A stretch of DNA of 18,016 bases, from the NCBI GenBank assembly GCA_021783855.1, contig JAJXTL010000050.1, positions 1 to 18,016 of the forward strand, written 5' to 3'. The stretch is from Pseudomonadota bacterium (lineage in GTDB: Bacteria; Pseudomonadota; Gammaproteobacteria; Burkholderiales; Gallionellaceae). Of this stretch, positions 7,906 through 15,152 are shown piece by piece. Numbering within the stretch: the first letter of the stretch is position 1; every line of letters begins with the position of its first letter. Under the pieces are notes generated by a model, which saw only the letters and a list, made by a program, of their open reading frames with translations, was not told the origin of the DNA and searched no databases. The position numbers were made by a program, and so were the translations under genes.

Positions 7906-9150
7906 TTGCAACCCTACGAACTGTTCATCGGCCTGCGCTACACCCGCGCCAAGCGGCGCAACCATTTCATCTCCTTCATTTCATTGATTTCCATGCTGGG
8001 CATGGGGCTGGGCGTGATGGCGCTGATCGTCGTGCTGTCGGTGATGAACGGCTTCCAGAAGGAAATCCGCGCGCGCATGCTGGGCGCATCCCCTCATCTG
8101 GAAGTGGTCGCCGACGGCGGGCGCATGGACGACTGGCAACCCATCCTGAACAAGGTCGCACAGAACCCGCAAGTATTGGCTGCCGCACCTTATGTGGCAG
8201 GGCAAGGCATGCTCTCAAACGGGCAGAGCGTGCAGGGCGTGATGGTGCGCGGCATCGACCCTGCCCGTGAGACTGCCATCACCGAGCTTGCCAACAAGAT
8301 CAAGGTGGGCAGACTGGCCGATCTGCGCAGCACGGAATTCGGCATCGTACTGGGTTCCGATCTGGCGCGCGCGCTGGGAGTGCAGATGGGCGAAAAAGTC
8401 ATGCTGATCGCGCCGCAAGGCTCGATCACGCCCGCCGGCATGATGCCGCGCTTAAAACAGTTCCGCGTGGTGGGCATTTTCGAGATCGGCATGGCGCCTT
8501 ACGACAACTCTCTGGCGCTGATCAACATCAGCGATGCACAAAAACTGTTTCAGCTGGGCGATGCGGTGACCGGCATCAGCACCAAGCTGCGCGACATCGA
8601 CAAGGCACCCGAGGTGGCCGCCGAGCTGCAACACCAGTTGCCGCAAGGCCTGTATGCCAACGACTGGACGCATCAGAACAGCAACTACTTCAGCGCGGTC
8701 AAGATGGAAAAGAAAATGATGTTCATCATCCTGTCGCTGATCGTCGCGGTCGCCGCCTTCAATATCGTATCCACCCTGGTGATGGCGGTCACCGACAAGC
8801 AGGCCGATATCGCCATTCTGCGCACGCTGGGCGCCTCCCCCGCCAGCATCATGAAAATCTTTATCGTGCAGGGCGTGGTGATCGGTCTGATCGGCACACT
8901 GGCAGGCAGTCTCTGCGGCATCCTGCTGGCGCTCAACCTGAACGTGGTGGTGCCGTTCATCGAACATCTGTTCGGCGTGCAGTTCCTCTCCAAGGATGTC
9001 TATTACATCAGCGAACTGCCGTCCGATCTGCGCTATCACGAGGTGATACTGGTATCAGGAATATCCTTTGTAATCAGTCTACTGGCGACGCTGTACCCGA
9101 GCTACCGGGCATCGAAGACACAACCGGCGGAGGCATTGCGTTATGAATAA
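7906..9150 (+). CDS. lolC: Lipoprotein-releasing ABC transporter permease (LolC/LolE/LolF type)
   Basis: Inner-membrane permease that extracts mature lipoproteins from the inner membrane and hands them to LolA. From the TTG at 7906 it is 414 residues and starts with the family N-terminus [22 protein letters not shown]1 is at about 21-46, then a periplasmic domain of some 220 residues (MacB_PCD-like), then FtsX-type helices at about 271-298, 318-345 and 382-404. The frame is also open from a GTG at 7813 and an ATG at 7843, but those 31 codons do not look like the family and none of the starts has a clear Shine-Dalgarno, so the start is uncertain. The stop overlaps lolD by eight bases. Only one permease gene is present here, so it may act as a homodimer (LolF-like) or pair with a distant LolE. 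Confidence 0.9.
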   Translation: MQPYELFIGLRYTRAKRRNHFISFISLISMLGMGLGVMALIVVLSVMNGFQKEIRARMLGASPHLEVVADGGRMDDWQPILNKVAQNPQVLAAAPYVAGQGMLSNGQSVQGVMVRGIDPARETAITELANKIKVGRLADLRSTEFGIVLGSDLARALGVQMGEKVMLIAPQGSITPAGMMPRLKQFRVVGIFEIGMAPYDNSLALINISDAQKLFQLGDAVTGISTKLRDIDKAPEVAAELQHQLPQGLYANDWTHQNSNYFSAVKMEKKMMFIILSLIVAVAAFNIVSTLVMAVTDKQADIAILRTLGASPASIMKIFIVQGVVIGLIGTLAGSLCGILLALNLNVVVPFIEHLFGVQFLSKDVYYISELPSDLRYHEVILVSGISFVISLLATLYPSYRASKTQPAEALRYE

Positions 9151-9868
9151 TCAAATTCAGGATCGAGGATTGAGGATTGAGGATTCAGGGTGCGTCATTT
9201 CCTGCCGGGAGTTGAGCAAGACTTTTACGCTGGGTCAAGTGCTGGTACCGGTGCTCAGAGGCGTCAGTCTGGAAGTCGGACGCGGCGAGCGCATCGCCAT
9301 CGTAGGCGCATCCGGTTCCGGCAAAAGCACCCTGTTGCATCTGCTGGGCGGGCTGGATAACGCCACCAGCGGCAGCGTGCAAATACTGGGCCAGGAAGTG
9401 CAGAAAATGAACGAGACGCAGCGCGGAGTCATCCGCAACCGGTCGCTGGGCTTCGTCTATCAGTTTCACCATCTGTTGCCGGAATTTACCGCGCTGGAAA
9501 ACGTCGCGATGCCGCTCTTGATACGCCGCATGAAACGCCATGATGCCGAACCGATTGCTGCCGCGATGCTGGAGAAAGTGGGGCTTGCGCATCGCCTGCA
9601 TCACCTGCCCAGCGAACTGTCGGGCGGGGAGCGCCAGCGCACGGCGGTTGCCCGCGCGCTGGTCACGAAACCTGCCTGCGTGCTGGCGGACGAGCCGACC
9701 GGCAATCTGGACCGCAAGAGCGCGGAAGATTTATTCGATCTGATGCAGCAGCTCAACGAACAGCTGGGCACCAGCTTCATCGTCGTCACCCACGATCTTG
9801 AACTGGCAAAACGCATGCAGCGCAGCCTGAAACTGGTCGATGGCGTACTCGGCGCCGAAATGAGCTGA
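9143..9868 (+). CDS. lolD: Lipoprotein-releasing ABC transporter ATPase LolD
   Basis: 241-residue ABC ATPase that powers lipoprotein release. It shows Walker [10 protein letters not shown] (55-63), Q-loop Q107 in the LolD-typical [21 protein letters not shown], signature LSGGERQR (159-166), Walker B CVLADE with E184, and switch His H217 in [12 protein letters not shown]. These match LolD rather than MacB or FtsE. The ATG at 9143 lies within the end of the permease gene (ATGAATAA), so the pair is co-translated. Compared with E. coli LolD the N-terminus is about 14 residues longer; the extra part is encoded by a GAGGATT tandem repeat. No intact downstream partner follows: the next gene is convergent. 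Confidence 0.95.
   Translation: MNNQIQDRGLRIEDSGCVISCRELSKTFTLGQVLVPVLRGVSLEVGRGERIAIVGASGSGKSTLLHLLGGLDNATSGSVQILGQEVQKMNETQRGVIRNRSLGFVYQFHHLLPEFTALENVAMPLLIRRMKRHDAEPIAAAMLEKVGLAHRLHHLPSELSGGERQRTAVARALVTKPACVLADEPTGNLDRKSAEDLFDLMQQLNEQLGTSFIVVTHDLELAKRMQRSLKLVDGVLGAEMS
9158..9185 (+). repeat. GAGGATT heptanucleotide tandem repeat in lolD
   Basis: Three perfect head-to-tail copies of GAGGATT (9165-9171, 9172-9178, 9179-9185) preceded by a degenerate copy CAGGATC (9158-9164). They lie in codons 6-15 of lolD. As seven is not a multiple of three, loss or gain of a single unit would shift the lolD frame. Confidence 0.85.
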
Positions 9869-9902
9869 CTAATCGCGACGCGAGTTTCGGGTTCAAACTG
9901 CT

Positions 9903-9930
9903 CGTTTGATCGTTGCAAATAAATCAAACG
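9903..9930. terminator. Candidate terminator hairpin between convergent lolD and NIT-like gene
   Basis: CGTTTGAT (9903-9910) is perfectly complementary to ATCAAACG (9923-9930) with a 12-base loop. It lies in the 82-bp gap between the lolD stop and the stop of the minus-strand gene, where a bidirectional terminator is expected. No T-run follows on either strand, so intrinsic termination would be weak. Confidence 0.4.
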
Positions 9931-9950
9931 CTTCATGTCTACACCGCGAT

Positions 9951-10793
9951 TCAGGCGCCTACCCCGATGAGTTCGCCGGTTTTGTCGGCTATGTCCTGCC
10001 ACAGACTCAGACAGGATTCGATGGCTTCCGTGGCCGTGCGAAAGAATACATCGGGCGCAATATCGACAGATTCGGCATCAATAAAGCGTTCGTTTAACAC
10101 ACCCAGCAATGCGTTAACACGCTGCATGGCATGCGGCTGCTCAGCCATGGAAGCGCGGATGCCGTGCTGACATTCGAGGATATGCTGCGCCAAAAAACTC
10201 ATGCGTATGCGCCCTACCGCGCCGCACTGTCCTTTGGCGGCGTAGCCCGAGCCGAGTGCGCGCGCCTGACCGATACTCTCCATCAACAAGGGAAGCTTGA
10301 GCAAAAGGGTATTGGCCAGCAGTGCAAACGGTGTTCCCTCTCCATCCAGCAGACCAAGATGCTCCCCCATATCGCCCAGCAAGTGGATGATCATCCTGAT
10401 GAGTGCGGTATGCTGGGAAAAACTTTGCTCAGGAAGCAAATTACCAATAGCTGAACTCATCCTGTCCCATTCGCGCCTGAGCGCCGACAGGCTGTCCGCA
10501 TCGGAACGCAACTCCGGAGTTGCCATTAGCAAAGATTCCAGATTGCGGAAAATTCCCTGTATTTCATTTCGTTTTTCTATCTGACGTGCAGCAAAAGACT
10601 GGTCGCCGTTGAGCAGCGCAGCGGAGATGCCGCGATGTTGCTGGACATTCGTCAGCAACCCCAAACCGCTGCGCAATACGCTCAGGCCGTATAACTGGCG
10701 CTCGCGCTTGCGTTGCCGTTTCTTTTTTTCGGCCATATTCAGCATGACATAGAGCAGAAGCAGAATAACGCCACAAATAATCGAAGTAAGCAT
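9951..10793 (-). CDS. Membrane-anchored NIT-like (nitrate/nitrite-sensing) domain protein
   Basis: 280 residues. One N-terminal membrane helix (about 2-19) is followed by the very basic stretch EKKKRQRKRER, which by the positive-inside rule places the rest in the cytoplasm. The remainder is all-helical. NVQQHRGISAALLNGDQSF (49-67) resembles the first signature of the NIT domain (L-QKERG-S), and SIGQARALGSGYAAKG near 194-209 resembles its second half. NIT domains sense nitrate or nitrite, and in NasR they are cytoplasmic. The gene lies 11 bases after the chemoreceptor gene, with AGGGAA seven bases before its ATG, so the two are co-transcribed. I infer that it is a sensor partner for that receptor. 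The domain call is from memory of the motif and is moderate only. Confidence 0.55.
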   Translation of the reverse strand: MLTSIICGVILLLLYVMLNMAEKKKRQRKRERQLYGLSVLRSGLGLLTNVQQHRGISAALLNGDQSFAARQIEKRNEIQGIFRNLESLLMATPELRSDADSLSALRREWDRMSSAIGNLLPEQSFSQHTALIRMIIHLLGDMGEHLGLLDGEGTPFALLANTLLLKLPLLMESIGQARALGSGYAAKGQCGAVGRIRMSFLAQHILECQHGIRASMAEQPHAMQRVNALLGVLNERFIDAESVDIAPDVFFRTATEAIESCLSLWQDIADKTGELIGVGA

Positions 10794-10804
10794 CAGCGTA
10801 TTCC

Positions 10805-11998
10805 CTATACTTTGAAGCGTTGGAGTGAAACACGGAGTCCGGAAGCCAGATTTTCCAGATGTCGCGCTACCGCAACCGCCTCACTGCTGGCGGCATTGTT
10901 TTCCTGCGATTTTCCGGAAATTTCATTCATCCCGTTCACTGCCTGCAGGCTGTTGCGGGACTGCTGTTCGGTGGCAGAAGCAATATTGCGCACACGATCC
11001 ATGGTGCTGCGCGCACCACTGCGTATGGATTCAAGCGCCTGCTCGGCGTCCCGCGCGAGTTGCAGACCGGACTTTACCTGCTTGCGGCCATTTTCCATGC
11101 CGGTCACCGCCGCTTCGATTTCCTGCAGAATGCCGGAAATCATGCTGCTGATTTCACCCGTAGCACCGGCAGTGCGTTCGGCCAGTTTGCGCACTTCATC
11201 GGCTACCACTGCAAACCCGCGTCCCTGCTCACCGGCACGAGCGGCCTCTATTGCCGCATTCAGCGCCAGCAAATTTGTCTGATCGGCAATACCCTTGATG
11301 ACGCTGACGATGCCGCCAATCTGATCCGAACGCTGCCCCATGGAAGAAACCAGCGTTGCAAGATCACTGATGGAGGCATCGATTCTGGACATTTCCTCGC
11401 CTGCCGCATGAACAATAGTCACACCATTATCTGCGAGCCTTTCGGATTCTTCGGCAATCTCTTTGGACAGTCTGGCAGATTCCGCGACATGTTCCACACT
11501 GGCGCGCATTTCTTCCATGGCTCTTGTCGATGAGGCAGCCAACGCACTCTGCGCGTCCGCGCCCGCCACCACGCGAGCCGCTGCCACTGTCAGTTCCGTC
11601 GCAGCGCTGGCGACCTCCTCGGTCGCACCATCGACTTCCTTGATCAGACGACCGGTTTCCCGCGCCATATCATTCAGGCTGAAGGCCACCCGGCCGAAGC
11701 CATCCTGACTGTCCAGCACACTGCGGATCGTCAAATCGCCTGCTACAGCGGTACGGATAGTCCGCAGCAGAGAATCGAGCGATTCGCGTATTGAAACGTA
11801 GAGCGCATATTGCAGATAGATCGCCAGCAGCCCAGCAAAAGCAGCAAGTGAGTAAAGTGTTTGAGCCATTGCAGGCCAGTAACCTGTCGCAGCAAGCAAC
11901 AACCCGGGCAGCAATAAAAAAGGACTGCAAAGGATGAATTTCCCCGCTATATCAATACGCTGCAATAGTCCAACGGCAGGTCGAATCAACGAGTTCAT
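10805..11998 (-). CDS. Methyl-accepting chemotaxis protein lacking a periplasmic sensor domain
   Basis: 397 residues from the ATG at 11998, which has AAGGAA nine bases upstream; a further in-frame ATG at 12043 lacks one. Two adjacent membrane helices (about 21-38 and 44-68) are joined by only a few residues, so there is no extracytoplasmic ligand domain. A HAMP-like linker (about 70-122) follows, then the coiled-coil signalling domain with the hallmark hairpin tip [20 protein letters not shown] continuing to [13 protein letters not shown] (239-276). The protein would signal to CheW/CheA. The C-terminus ([10 protein letters not shown]) has no CheR-binding pentapeptide. It is the first gene of an operon with the NIT-like protein and is preceded by a sigma-54 promoter. 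Confidence 0.93.
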   Translation of the reverse strand: MNSLIRPAVGLLQRIDIAGKFILCSPFLLLPGLLLAATGYWPAMAQTLYSLAAFAGLLAIYLQYALYVSIRESLDSLLRTIRTAVAGDLTIRSVLDSQDGFGRVAFSLNDMARETGRLIKEVDGATEEVASAATELTVAAARVVAGADAQSALAASSTRAMEEMRASVEHVAESARLSKEIAEESERLADNGVTIVHAAGEEMSRIDASISDLATLVSSMGQRSDQIGGIVSVIKGIADQTNLLALNAAIEAARAGEQGRGFAVVADEVRKLAERTAGATGEISSMISGILQEIEAAVTGMENGRKQVKSGLQLARDAEQALESIRSGARSTMDRVRNIASATEQQSRNSLQAVNGMNEISGKSQENNAASSEAVAVARHLENLASGLRVSLQRFKV

Positions 11999-12048
11999 CA
12001 GGCACGATTCCTTGTCTTGTTGTATATGGGACGCATAGGGCAATTTAA

Positions 12049-12060
12049 AAACAGCTGTTT
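12049..12060. repeat. 12-bp palindrome AAACAGCTGTTT at the predicted transcription start
   Basis: A perfect palindrome occupying about +3 to +14 of the transcript predicted from the sigma-54 promoter. It may be a repressor site or may be chance in AT-rich DNA. Confidence 0.4.
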
Positions 12061-12072
12061 GCGTACAATAAA

Positions 12073-12089
12073 AGCAAATTACGTGCCAA
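12073..12089 (-). promoter_or_regulatory. Sigma-54 (-24/-12) promoter of the chemoreceptor operon
   Basis: On the minus strand the sequence reads TTGGCACGTAATTTGCT. It matches the RpoN consensus YTGGCACG-N4-TTGCW, with GG at -25/-24 and GC at -13/-12 at canonical spacing. The predicted transcription start is near 12062, giving a 5' leader of about 64 bases before the chemoreceptor ATG. Sigma-54 promoters need an enhancer-binding activator; a candidate NtrC site lies upstream at 12170-12184. Confidence 0.8.
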
Positions 12090-12090
12090 A

Positions 12091-12102
12091 AATAATATTA
12101 TT
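12091..12102. repeat. 12-bp AT palindrome AATAATATTATT
   Basis: A perfect self-complementary sequence directly upstream of the -24 element (about -29 to -40). It lies inside an AT-rich stretch (12091-12140) that could serve as the bendable or IHF-like region between a sigma-54 promoter and its enhancer. Confidence 0.4.
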
Positions 12103-12148
12103 ACAAAACAATATGATATGAATATATGGAAACAAAAAAGGTAATTTT

Positions 12149-12184
12149 CGGTGCATCGGAACAACAGAAGCACCGTTTTGGTGC
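12149..12184 (-). promoter_or_regulatory. NtrC-type enhancer site upstream of the sigma-54 promoter
   Basis: GCACC-GTTTT-GGTGC at 12170-12184 has the dyad and five-base spacer of NtrC enhancer sites such as those before E. coli glnA. Its centre (12177) is about 115 bp upstream of the predicted transcription start, close to the glnAp2 geometry. A second half-site, CGGTGCA at 12149-12155, lies about 20 bases nearer the promoter and also pairs with the first arm (CGGTGC/GCACCG). The match is by eye against a remembered consensus. Confidence 0.55.
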
Positions 12185-12359
12185 GGAGTGAAACATATTC
12201 CTGCCGGAATCAAGCTCGAAGACCTGGCAAACACCTGAATGATAGCCCGCGAATCGGTTTTAGCCTGTGACGGAAAAAACGCCGCGTTTCCGCAAATGGA
12301 TGGGGGATAGGCGCTCGCGCTTTATCCAGCCTGCGTTCAACTGGCACGGCTTTGAACAA

Positions 12360-12884
12360 TTATCCAGCCCGCCGCCGCCCTCTGGCGCGCCATTTCAAAA
12401 CCACTGCCACACGCCAGACGATGCGCACCGCAAAATAGCCGGCAATTGCAAGGCACACCGCCAGCAACGGCAGGCCAATCAGCAGCGGTTTGCCCAACCC
12501 CGCCAGCCAGCTCCACAAGCCATCCGCATACAAACCTGGAAAAGCCGGCGGCACATCCGTCAGCTGCGCGCCGCTCACCCAAAGGCCGATCCGGTAGGCC
12601 AGCAGGTATAAAGGCACGATGGTGAACGGATTGGTGTACAGCGTGGCAAACAGCGCAACCGGTAAATTGACGCGAAACAGCAAAGCCATCAGGGTGGCTG
12701 CCAGCATCTGCAACGGCCCGGGTATCAGCCCGCAGAACAGCCCCACCGCGACCCCTCCCGCCACAGAACGGCGATGCAGATGCCACAGAGCAGGCCTTTG
12801 CAACCACTTGCCAAACGGCCTGAGCCAGCGGTTGTCTTTAATGGTTTCGTGATTCGGCAGTAACTTTTCTAATAAATTTCTCAT
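12360..12884 (-). CDS. DUF2062 domain membrane protein
   Basis: 174 residues with the clear DUF2062 pattern: N-terminal LLPNHETIKDNRWLRPFG, then LWHLHRRSVAGGVAVGLFCG and LIPGPLQMLAATLMALLFRV, and the conserved LYTNPFTIVPLY. There are about three membrane helices (around 41-72, 76-100 and 128-160) and a basic C-terminal tail ending RARGRRRAG. The function of the family is not established. In betaproteobacteria the gene is often found next to lolCD and comEC, and both are within this window, but here other operons separate them. It is divergent from the operon beginning at 12990; its start has no good Shine-Dalgarno. Confidence 0.88.
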   Translation of the reverse strand: MRNLLEKLLPNHETIKDNRWLRPFGKWLQRPALWHLHRRSVAGGVAVGLFCGLIPGPLQMLAATLMALLFRVNLPVALFATLYTNPFTIVPLYLLAYRIGLWVSGAQLTDVPPAFPGLYADGLWSWLAGLGKPLLIGLPLLAVCLAIAGYFAVRIVWRVAVVLKWRARGRRRAG

Positions 12885-12928
12885 GGCGGCATTCTACGCA
12901 AAATCCCCGGCGAAAATCGATCCATGTA

Positions 12929-12958
12929 TTGACACTCTGTTTTGCAGAGTAATATACT
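12929..12958 (+). promoter_or_regulatory. Strong sigma-70 promoter of the five-gene envelope operon
   Basis: A perfect -35 TTGACA (12929-12934) and a -10 TATACT (12953-12958, one mismatch to TATAAT) are separated by 18 bases. Predicted transcription starts near 12965, giving a leader of about 25 bases before the ATG at 12990 with GGAAG five bases upstream of it. The -10 and spacer are covered by the inverted half-sites listed separately. Confidence 0.75.
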
Positions 12959-12972
12959 CTACAAAACGGAGT
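12934..12972. promoter_or_regulatory. 39-bp operator: two 17-bp dyads overlapping the promoter
   Basis: The segment forms a long palindrome with 18-base arms (12934-12951 and 12955-12972, 16 of 18 pairing). It can also be read as two tandem dyads: ACTCTGTTTTGCAGAGT (12934-12950, perfect 6-5-6) and ACTCTACAAAACGGAGT (12956-12972, imperfect), with centres 22 bp apart, two helical turns. One lies between -35 and -10, the other from the -10 over the start site, which is ideal for repression. The likely ligand is the winged-helix protein encoded at 15153-15491 in the same operon; this is inference. Confidence 0.65.
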
Positions 12973-12989
12973 CACAATCGGAAGATTCG

Positions 12990-13676
12990 ATGCTCACATA
13001 TAAACATCCGTCACTTGCCGATAACTACTCGCCAATACAGCGCCTTGCATGGCCCTTGGCAATTTCGCTGATATTGCACGCGTGTGTGCTTTCCCAGATC
13101 AATTGGAATACACATTACATAAGTGCACAACCCCGCTTGACGGTGCTCCTGACCCATTTATCCCCGGCATTGCCAGAAAAAACTGTTCAAACCAGGAGTC
13201 ATGCATCTGAACATGTAAAGCGAGAGCGTAGCGCAGAAGAGCGTGAAACCGGCAAAATTCCAAAATTCGCAGCGACATCCGGTTTGAAAATATTGGAAAA
13301 AGCCGCTTTGCTCGATACGGAAGAGTTACTAAAACAGGTAAAAGACTATGCCAAAAAAGAATACCGCATCGCCGAACCCACGCCTGACATCGATGGAGAG
13401 TATTACGGCACTTACAACGGATACGACAAAGGTTCTTTTTCCATTCATCTGGATGGCACGGGTAACGTATCCGGTTCAGGGCAATCAGACAAGCTGGATG
13501 CCATCAGTTTTATTATCAGGGGCAAAGTAGCACCGAATGGCTTAATCGAGATGATGGGTCTAGGAATTATTGAAGGCGCTCGATTTACAGGAAAACTGGA
13601 TATCAAGACCCGGGAATTTTCCGGTTCATGGGCATGGGGTGTAGCAACTGGTTCATTTTCAGGGAAACACGAATAA
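12990..13676 (+). CDS. TonB-N-like anchored protein with glycine-rich beta domain (unknown function)
   Basis: 228 residues from the ATG at 12990 (GGAAG upstream); the frame opens at 12942, but that ATG precedes the predicted transcription start. A single N-terminal membrane helix, LAWPLAISLILHACVLSQI (19-37), carries S26-x3-H30, the SxxxH pattern by which TonB couples to ExbB/ExbD. A charged periplasmic stretch (about 60-130) follows, then a glycine-rich, strand-forming domain (about 133-228: GEYYGTYNG, GSFSIHLDGTGNVSGSG, GVATGSFSG) that does not look like the TonB C-terminus. It is first in an operon with a membrane protein, two lipoproteins and a regulator. I do not recognise the family. 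It may be an envelope protein energised like TonB, or simply a single-pass anchor. Confidence 0.7.
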   Translation: MLTYKHPSLADNYSPIQRLAWPLAISLILHACVLSQINWNTHYISAQPRLTVLLTHLSPALPEKTVQTRSHASEHVKRERSAEERETGKIPKFAATSGLKILEKAALLDTEELLKQVKDYAKKEYRIAEPTPDIDGEYYGTYNGYDKGSFSIHLDGTGNVSGSGQSDKLDAISFIIRGKVAPNGLIEMMGLGIIEGARFTGKLDIKTREFSGSWAWGVATGSFSGKHE

Positions 13677-13698
13677 TCATCAGATCGAGGAGAATTTC

Positions 13699-14745
13699 AT
13701 GTCGCAAATCGCAACACAACAACTCGACTCCATCCATTCGATGCTATCCGCTGGACACCGCAACCTGCGCATCGAACGTCACAGCCTGATCCTGTGGGGA
13801 ATCAGCTTCGGCGGGCTGATTTTTTTCAGCGACCGCATCCTGACTGTCGAACAGTTTCCCAATGTAACGCAACGCGCGATTGCATGGCTGACGGTGCTGA
13901 CGATTACGCTTGCCGGTGTCAGTCTGCTCGACTGGCAGCTCACCCGCAACGCAAAACAGGCGCGCGACGAAGCCTGGTCGTTCATCCACCGGCAAGTGCT
14001 CAAGGTATGGTGGCTGCTGATGTCGGTCGGCGTGCTGATGACCTTTGCCATGTTCTTCTACGGCGGCAGTTACATGATCTTCGCCGCGTGGCTGGTGCTG
14101 GCGGGTCTGGGACTGTATGTGCACGGCCTGTTTTCCGAAGAACTGCTGGAATGGATGGGCGCACTCGTCATCGCCATCGGCGTCAGTATGCTGGCCTTCC
14201 GCCTCAACTACACGGCAACGCAATGGATCGCCGCCTCGACGCTGGGACTTGGGCTGCCGCTGCTCGCTGCGATGCTCGATCGTGGCCGTCAACGCACCTC
14301 ACCGCTCAGGCTGGTGCAATCCGTTGGCTGGCTGCTGTGCGTGCTGATCCCGCCATTGCTGGCGCAAGGGGTAGCAAATGTCGGCACGCCGCCCATTGAT
14401 GCGCCAGTTGTATCTTTGGCTGCATTCCAGAAAAATCCTGCCGCACAGCAGATCGTCGCATTGCCTGCGGGCAGCACCATTCCCGTCAAATTTGAAGTCT
14501 CGGGTGATCTGTTCCGAGCAGGCAACACATCTGAATTGCCGCTTATCCTGAACGAGCCGCTCGAAATCGTAATGAACGACGGGCAACCCACAGGACTATG
14601 GCGATTTCCCGGCGAGAACTGGAATCTGGCGCGCGAATCGAACTGGCTGCGCATCCCGTGGATCAAGGCCGAACTGATACCGCAAACGGGGCCGCAGCTA
14701 CGCACCAGCCTGATCGTCGAAACCATGCATCAACCCAATCATTAA
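13699..14745 (+). CDS. Seven-helix membrane protein with C-terminal domain shared with the next gene
   Basis: 348 residues, start supported by GAGGAG before the ATG. A soluble N-terminal helix (1-28) is followed by seven predicted membrane helices (about 30-48, 59-77, 103-121, 126-146, 150-171, 176-193, 207-225) and a non-membrane domain from about 230. Residues 256-272, PAGSTIPVKFEVSGDLF, followed by GENWNL and a strand-rich end, closely resemble the lipoprotein encoded next (PAGTPLPVTTMVDGSLF, GQNWQP). No known enzyme motif was seen. It follows the previous gene by 22 bases and precedes the lipoprotein gene by 15. I infer an envelope complex in which the same domain is offered in anchored and lipoprotein form. 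The family is not recognised. Confidence 0.75.
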   Translation: MSQIATQQLDSIHSMLSAGHRNLRIERHSLILWGISFGGLIFFSDRILTVEQFPNVTQRAIAWLTVLTITLAGVSLLDWQLTRNAKQARDEAWSFIHRQVLKVWWLLMSVGVLMTFAMFFYGGSYMIFAAWLVLAGLGLYVHGLFSEELLEWMGALVIAIGVSMLAFRLNYTATQWIAASTLGLGLPLLAAMLDRGRQRTSPLRLVQSVGWLLCVLIPPLLAQGVANVGTPPIDAPVVSLAAFQKNPAAQQIVALPAGSTIPVKFEVSGDLFRAGNTSELPLILNEPLEIVMNDGQPTGLWRFPGENWNLARESNWLRIPWIKAELIPQTGPQLRTSLIVETMHQPNH

Positions 14746-14760
14746 CCCAAGGAGAACACC

Positions 14761-15150
14761 ATGAAACATCTGATACTCACATCTCTCATTGCCTCCTCTC
14801 TCACCGCCTGCGCCGGCATGCCGCCCAGCGCCTCGGACATCGCCAGTGCCCCAAAGATCAATTTCGGCCAGCCGCTGCCAACGGGTGACAACTACGTGCT
14901 GCATTTCCCGGCAGGCACACCTCTGCCGGTCACCACGATGGTGGATGGCAGCCTGTTCGAGCGCGCAGAATCCGCCACGTTCAATGTCACGCTCAAACAC
15001 GATATCTATGTGTTCAAGAAGTTTGCCAGCCTCGACGGTCAGAACTGGCAGCCCGGCTACAAGCTGATACAAACGCATCTGGATTTGCAGATTCCGCAGA
15101 AAGACGGCAGCAATGCCGGAATGCTGCATATCAAAATGGATCAGAAATAA
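14761..15150 (+). CDS. Small lipoprotein, paralogous to the preceding protein's C-terminal domain
   Basis: 129 residues with a textbook lipoprotein signal: MKH, a short hydrophobic stretch, lipobox LTAC with Cys17. AAGGAG is placed eight bases before the ATG. Residue 18 is Ala, so outer-membrane sorting by the Lol pathway is expected under the E. coli +2 rule. The mature part is strand-rich, with PAGTPLPVTTMVDGSLF at 50-66 and GQNWQPGYKLIQTHLDL near 93-109, aligning with residues 256-341 of the upstream membrane protein. There is no other recognisable motif. It lies two bases before the regulator gene. The function is unknown; perhaps it is the outer-membrane or released partner of that protein. 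Confidence 0.75.
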   Translation: MKHLILTSLIASSLTACAGMPPSASDIASAPKINFGQPLPTGDNYVLHFPAGTPLPVTTMVDGSLFERAESATFNVTLKHDIYVFKKFASLDGQNWQPGYKLIQTHLDLQIPQKDGSNAGMLHIKMDQK

Positions 15151-15152
15151 AC

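Larger units (their letters stand above)
11999..12359. other. 361-bp non-coding control region between chemoreceptor and DUF2062 gene
   Basis: No credible gene is seen on either strand. The half near the chemoreceptor holds its Shine-Dalgarno, the sigma-54 promoter, two 12-bp palindromes and the NtrC-like site listed separately. The remainder (12185-12359), behind the 3' end of the DUF2062 gene, shows nothing I can name; a short plus-strand open frame from 12267 has no recognisable sequence and runs antisense into DUF2062. Confidence 0.6.

Noticed and set aside
8452..9039. Long minus-strand open frame inside the Lol permease gene
   Set aside because: It is antisense to a clear conserved gene, with His/Gln/Asp-rich low-complexity composition typical of a shadow frame.
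12341..12360. A second sigma-54-like sequence (CTGGCACGGCTTTGAAC, plus strand)
   Set aside because: It has TGGCAC but lacks GC at the -12 position, and nothing suitable lies downstream on that strand.
12267..12611. Plus-strand open frame in and beyond the gap after DUF2062
   Set aside because: It runs antisense into the DUF2062 gene, has no recognisable sequence and no ribosome-binding site; it is a shadow.
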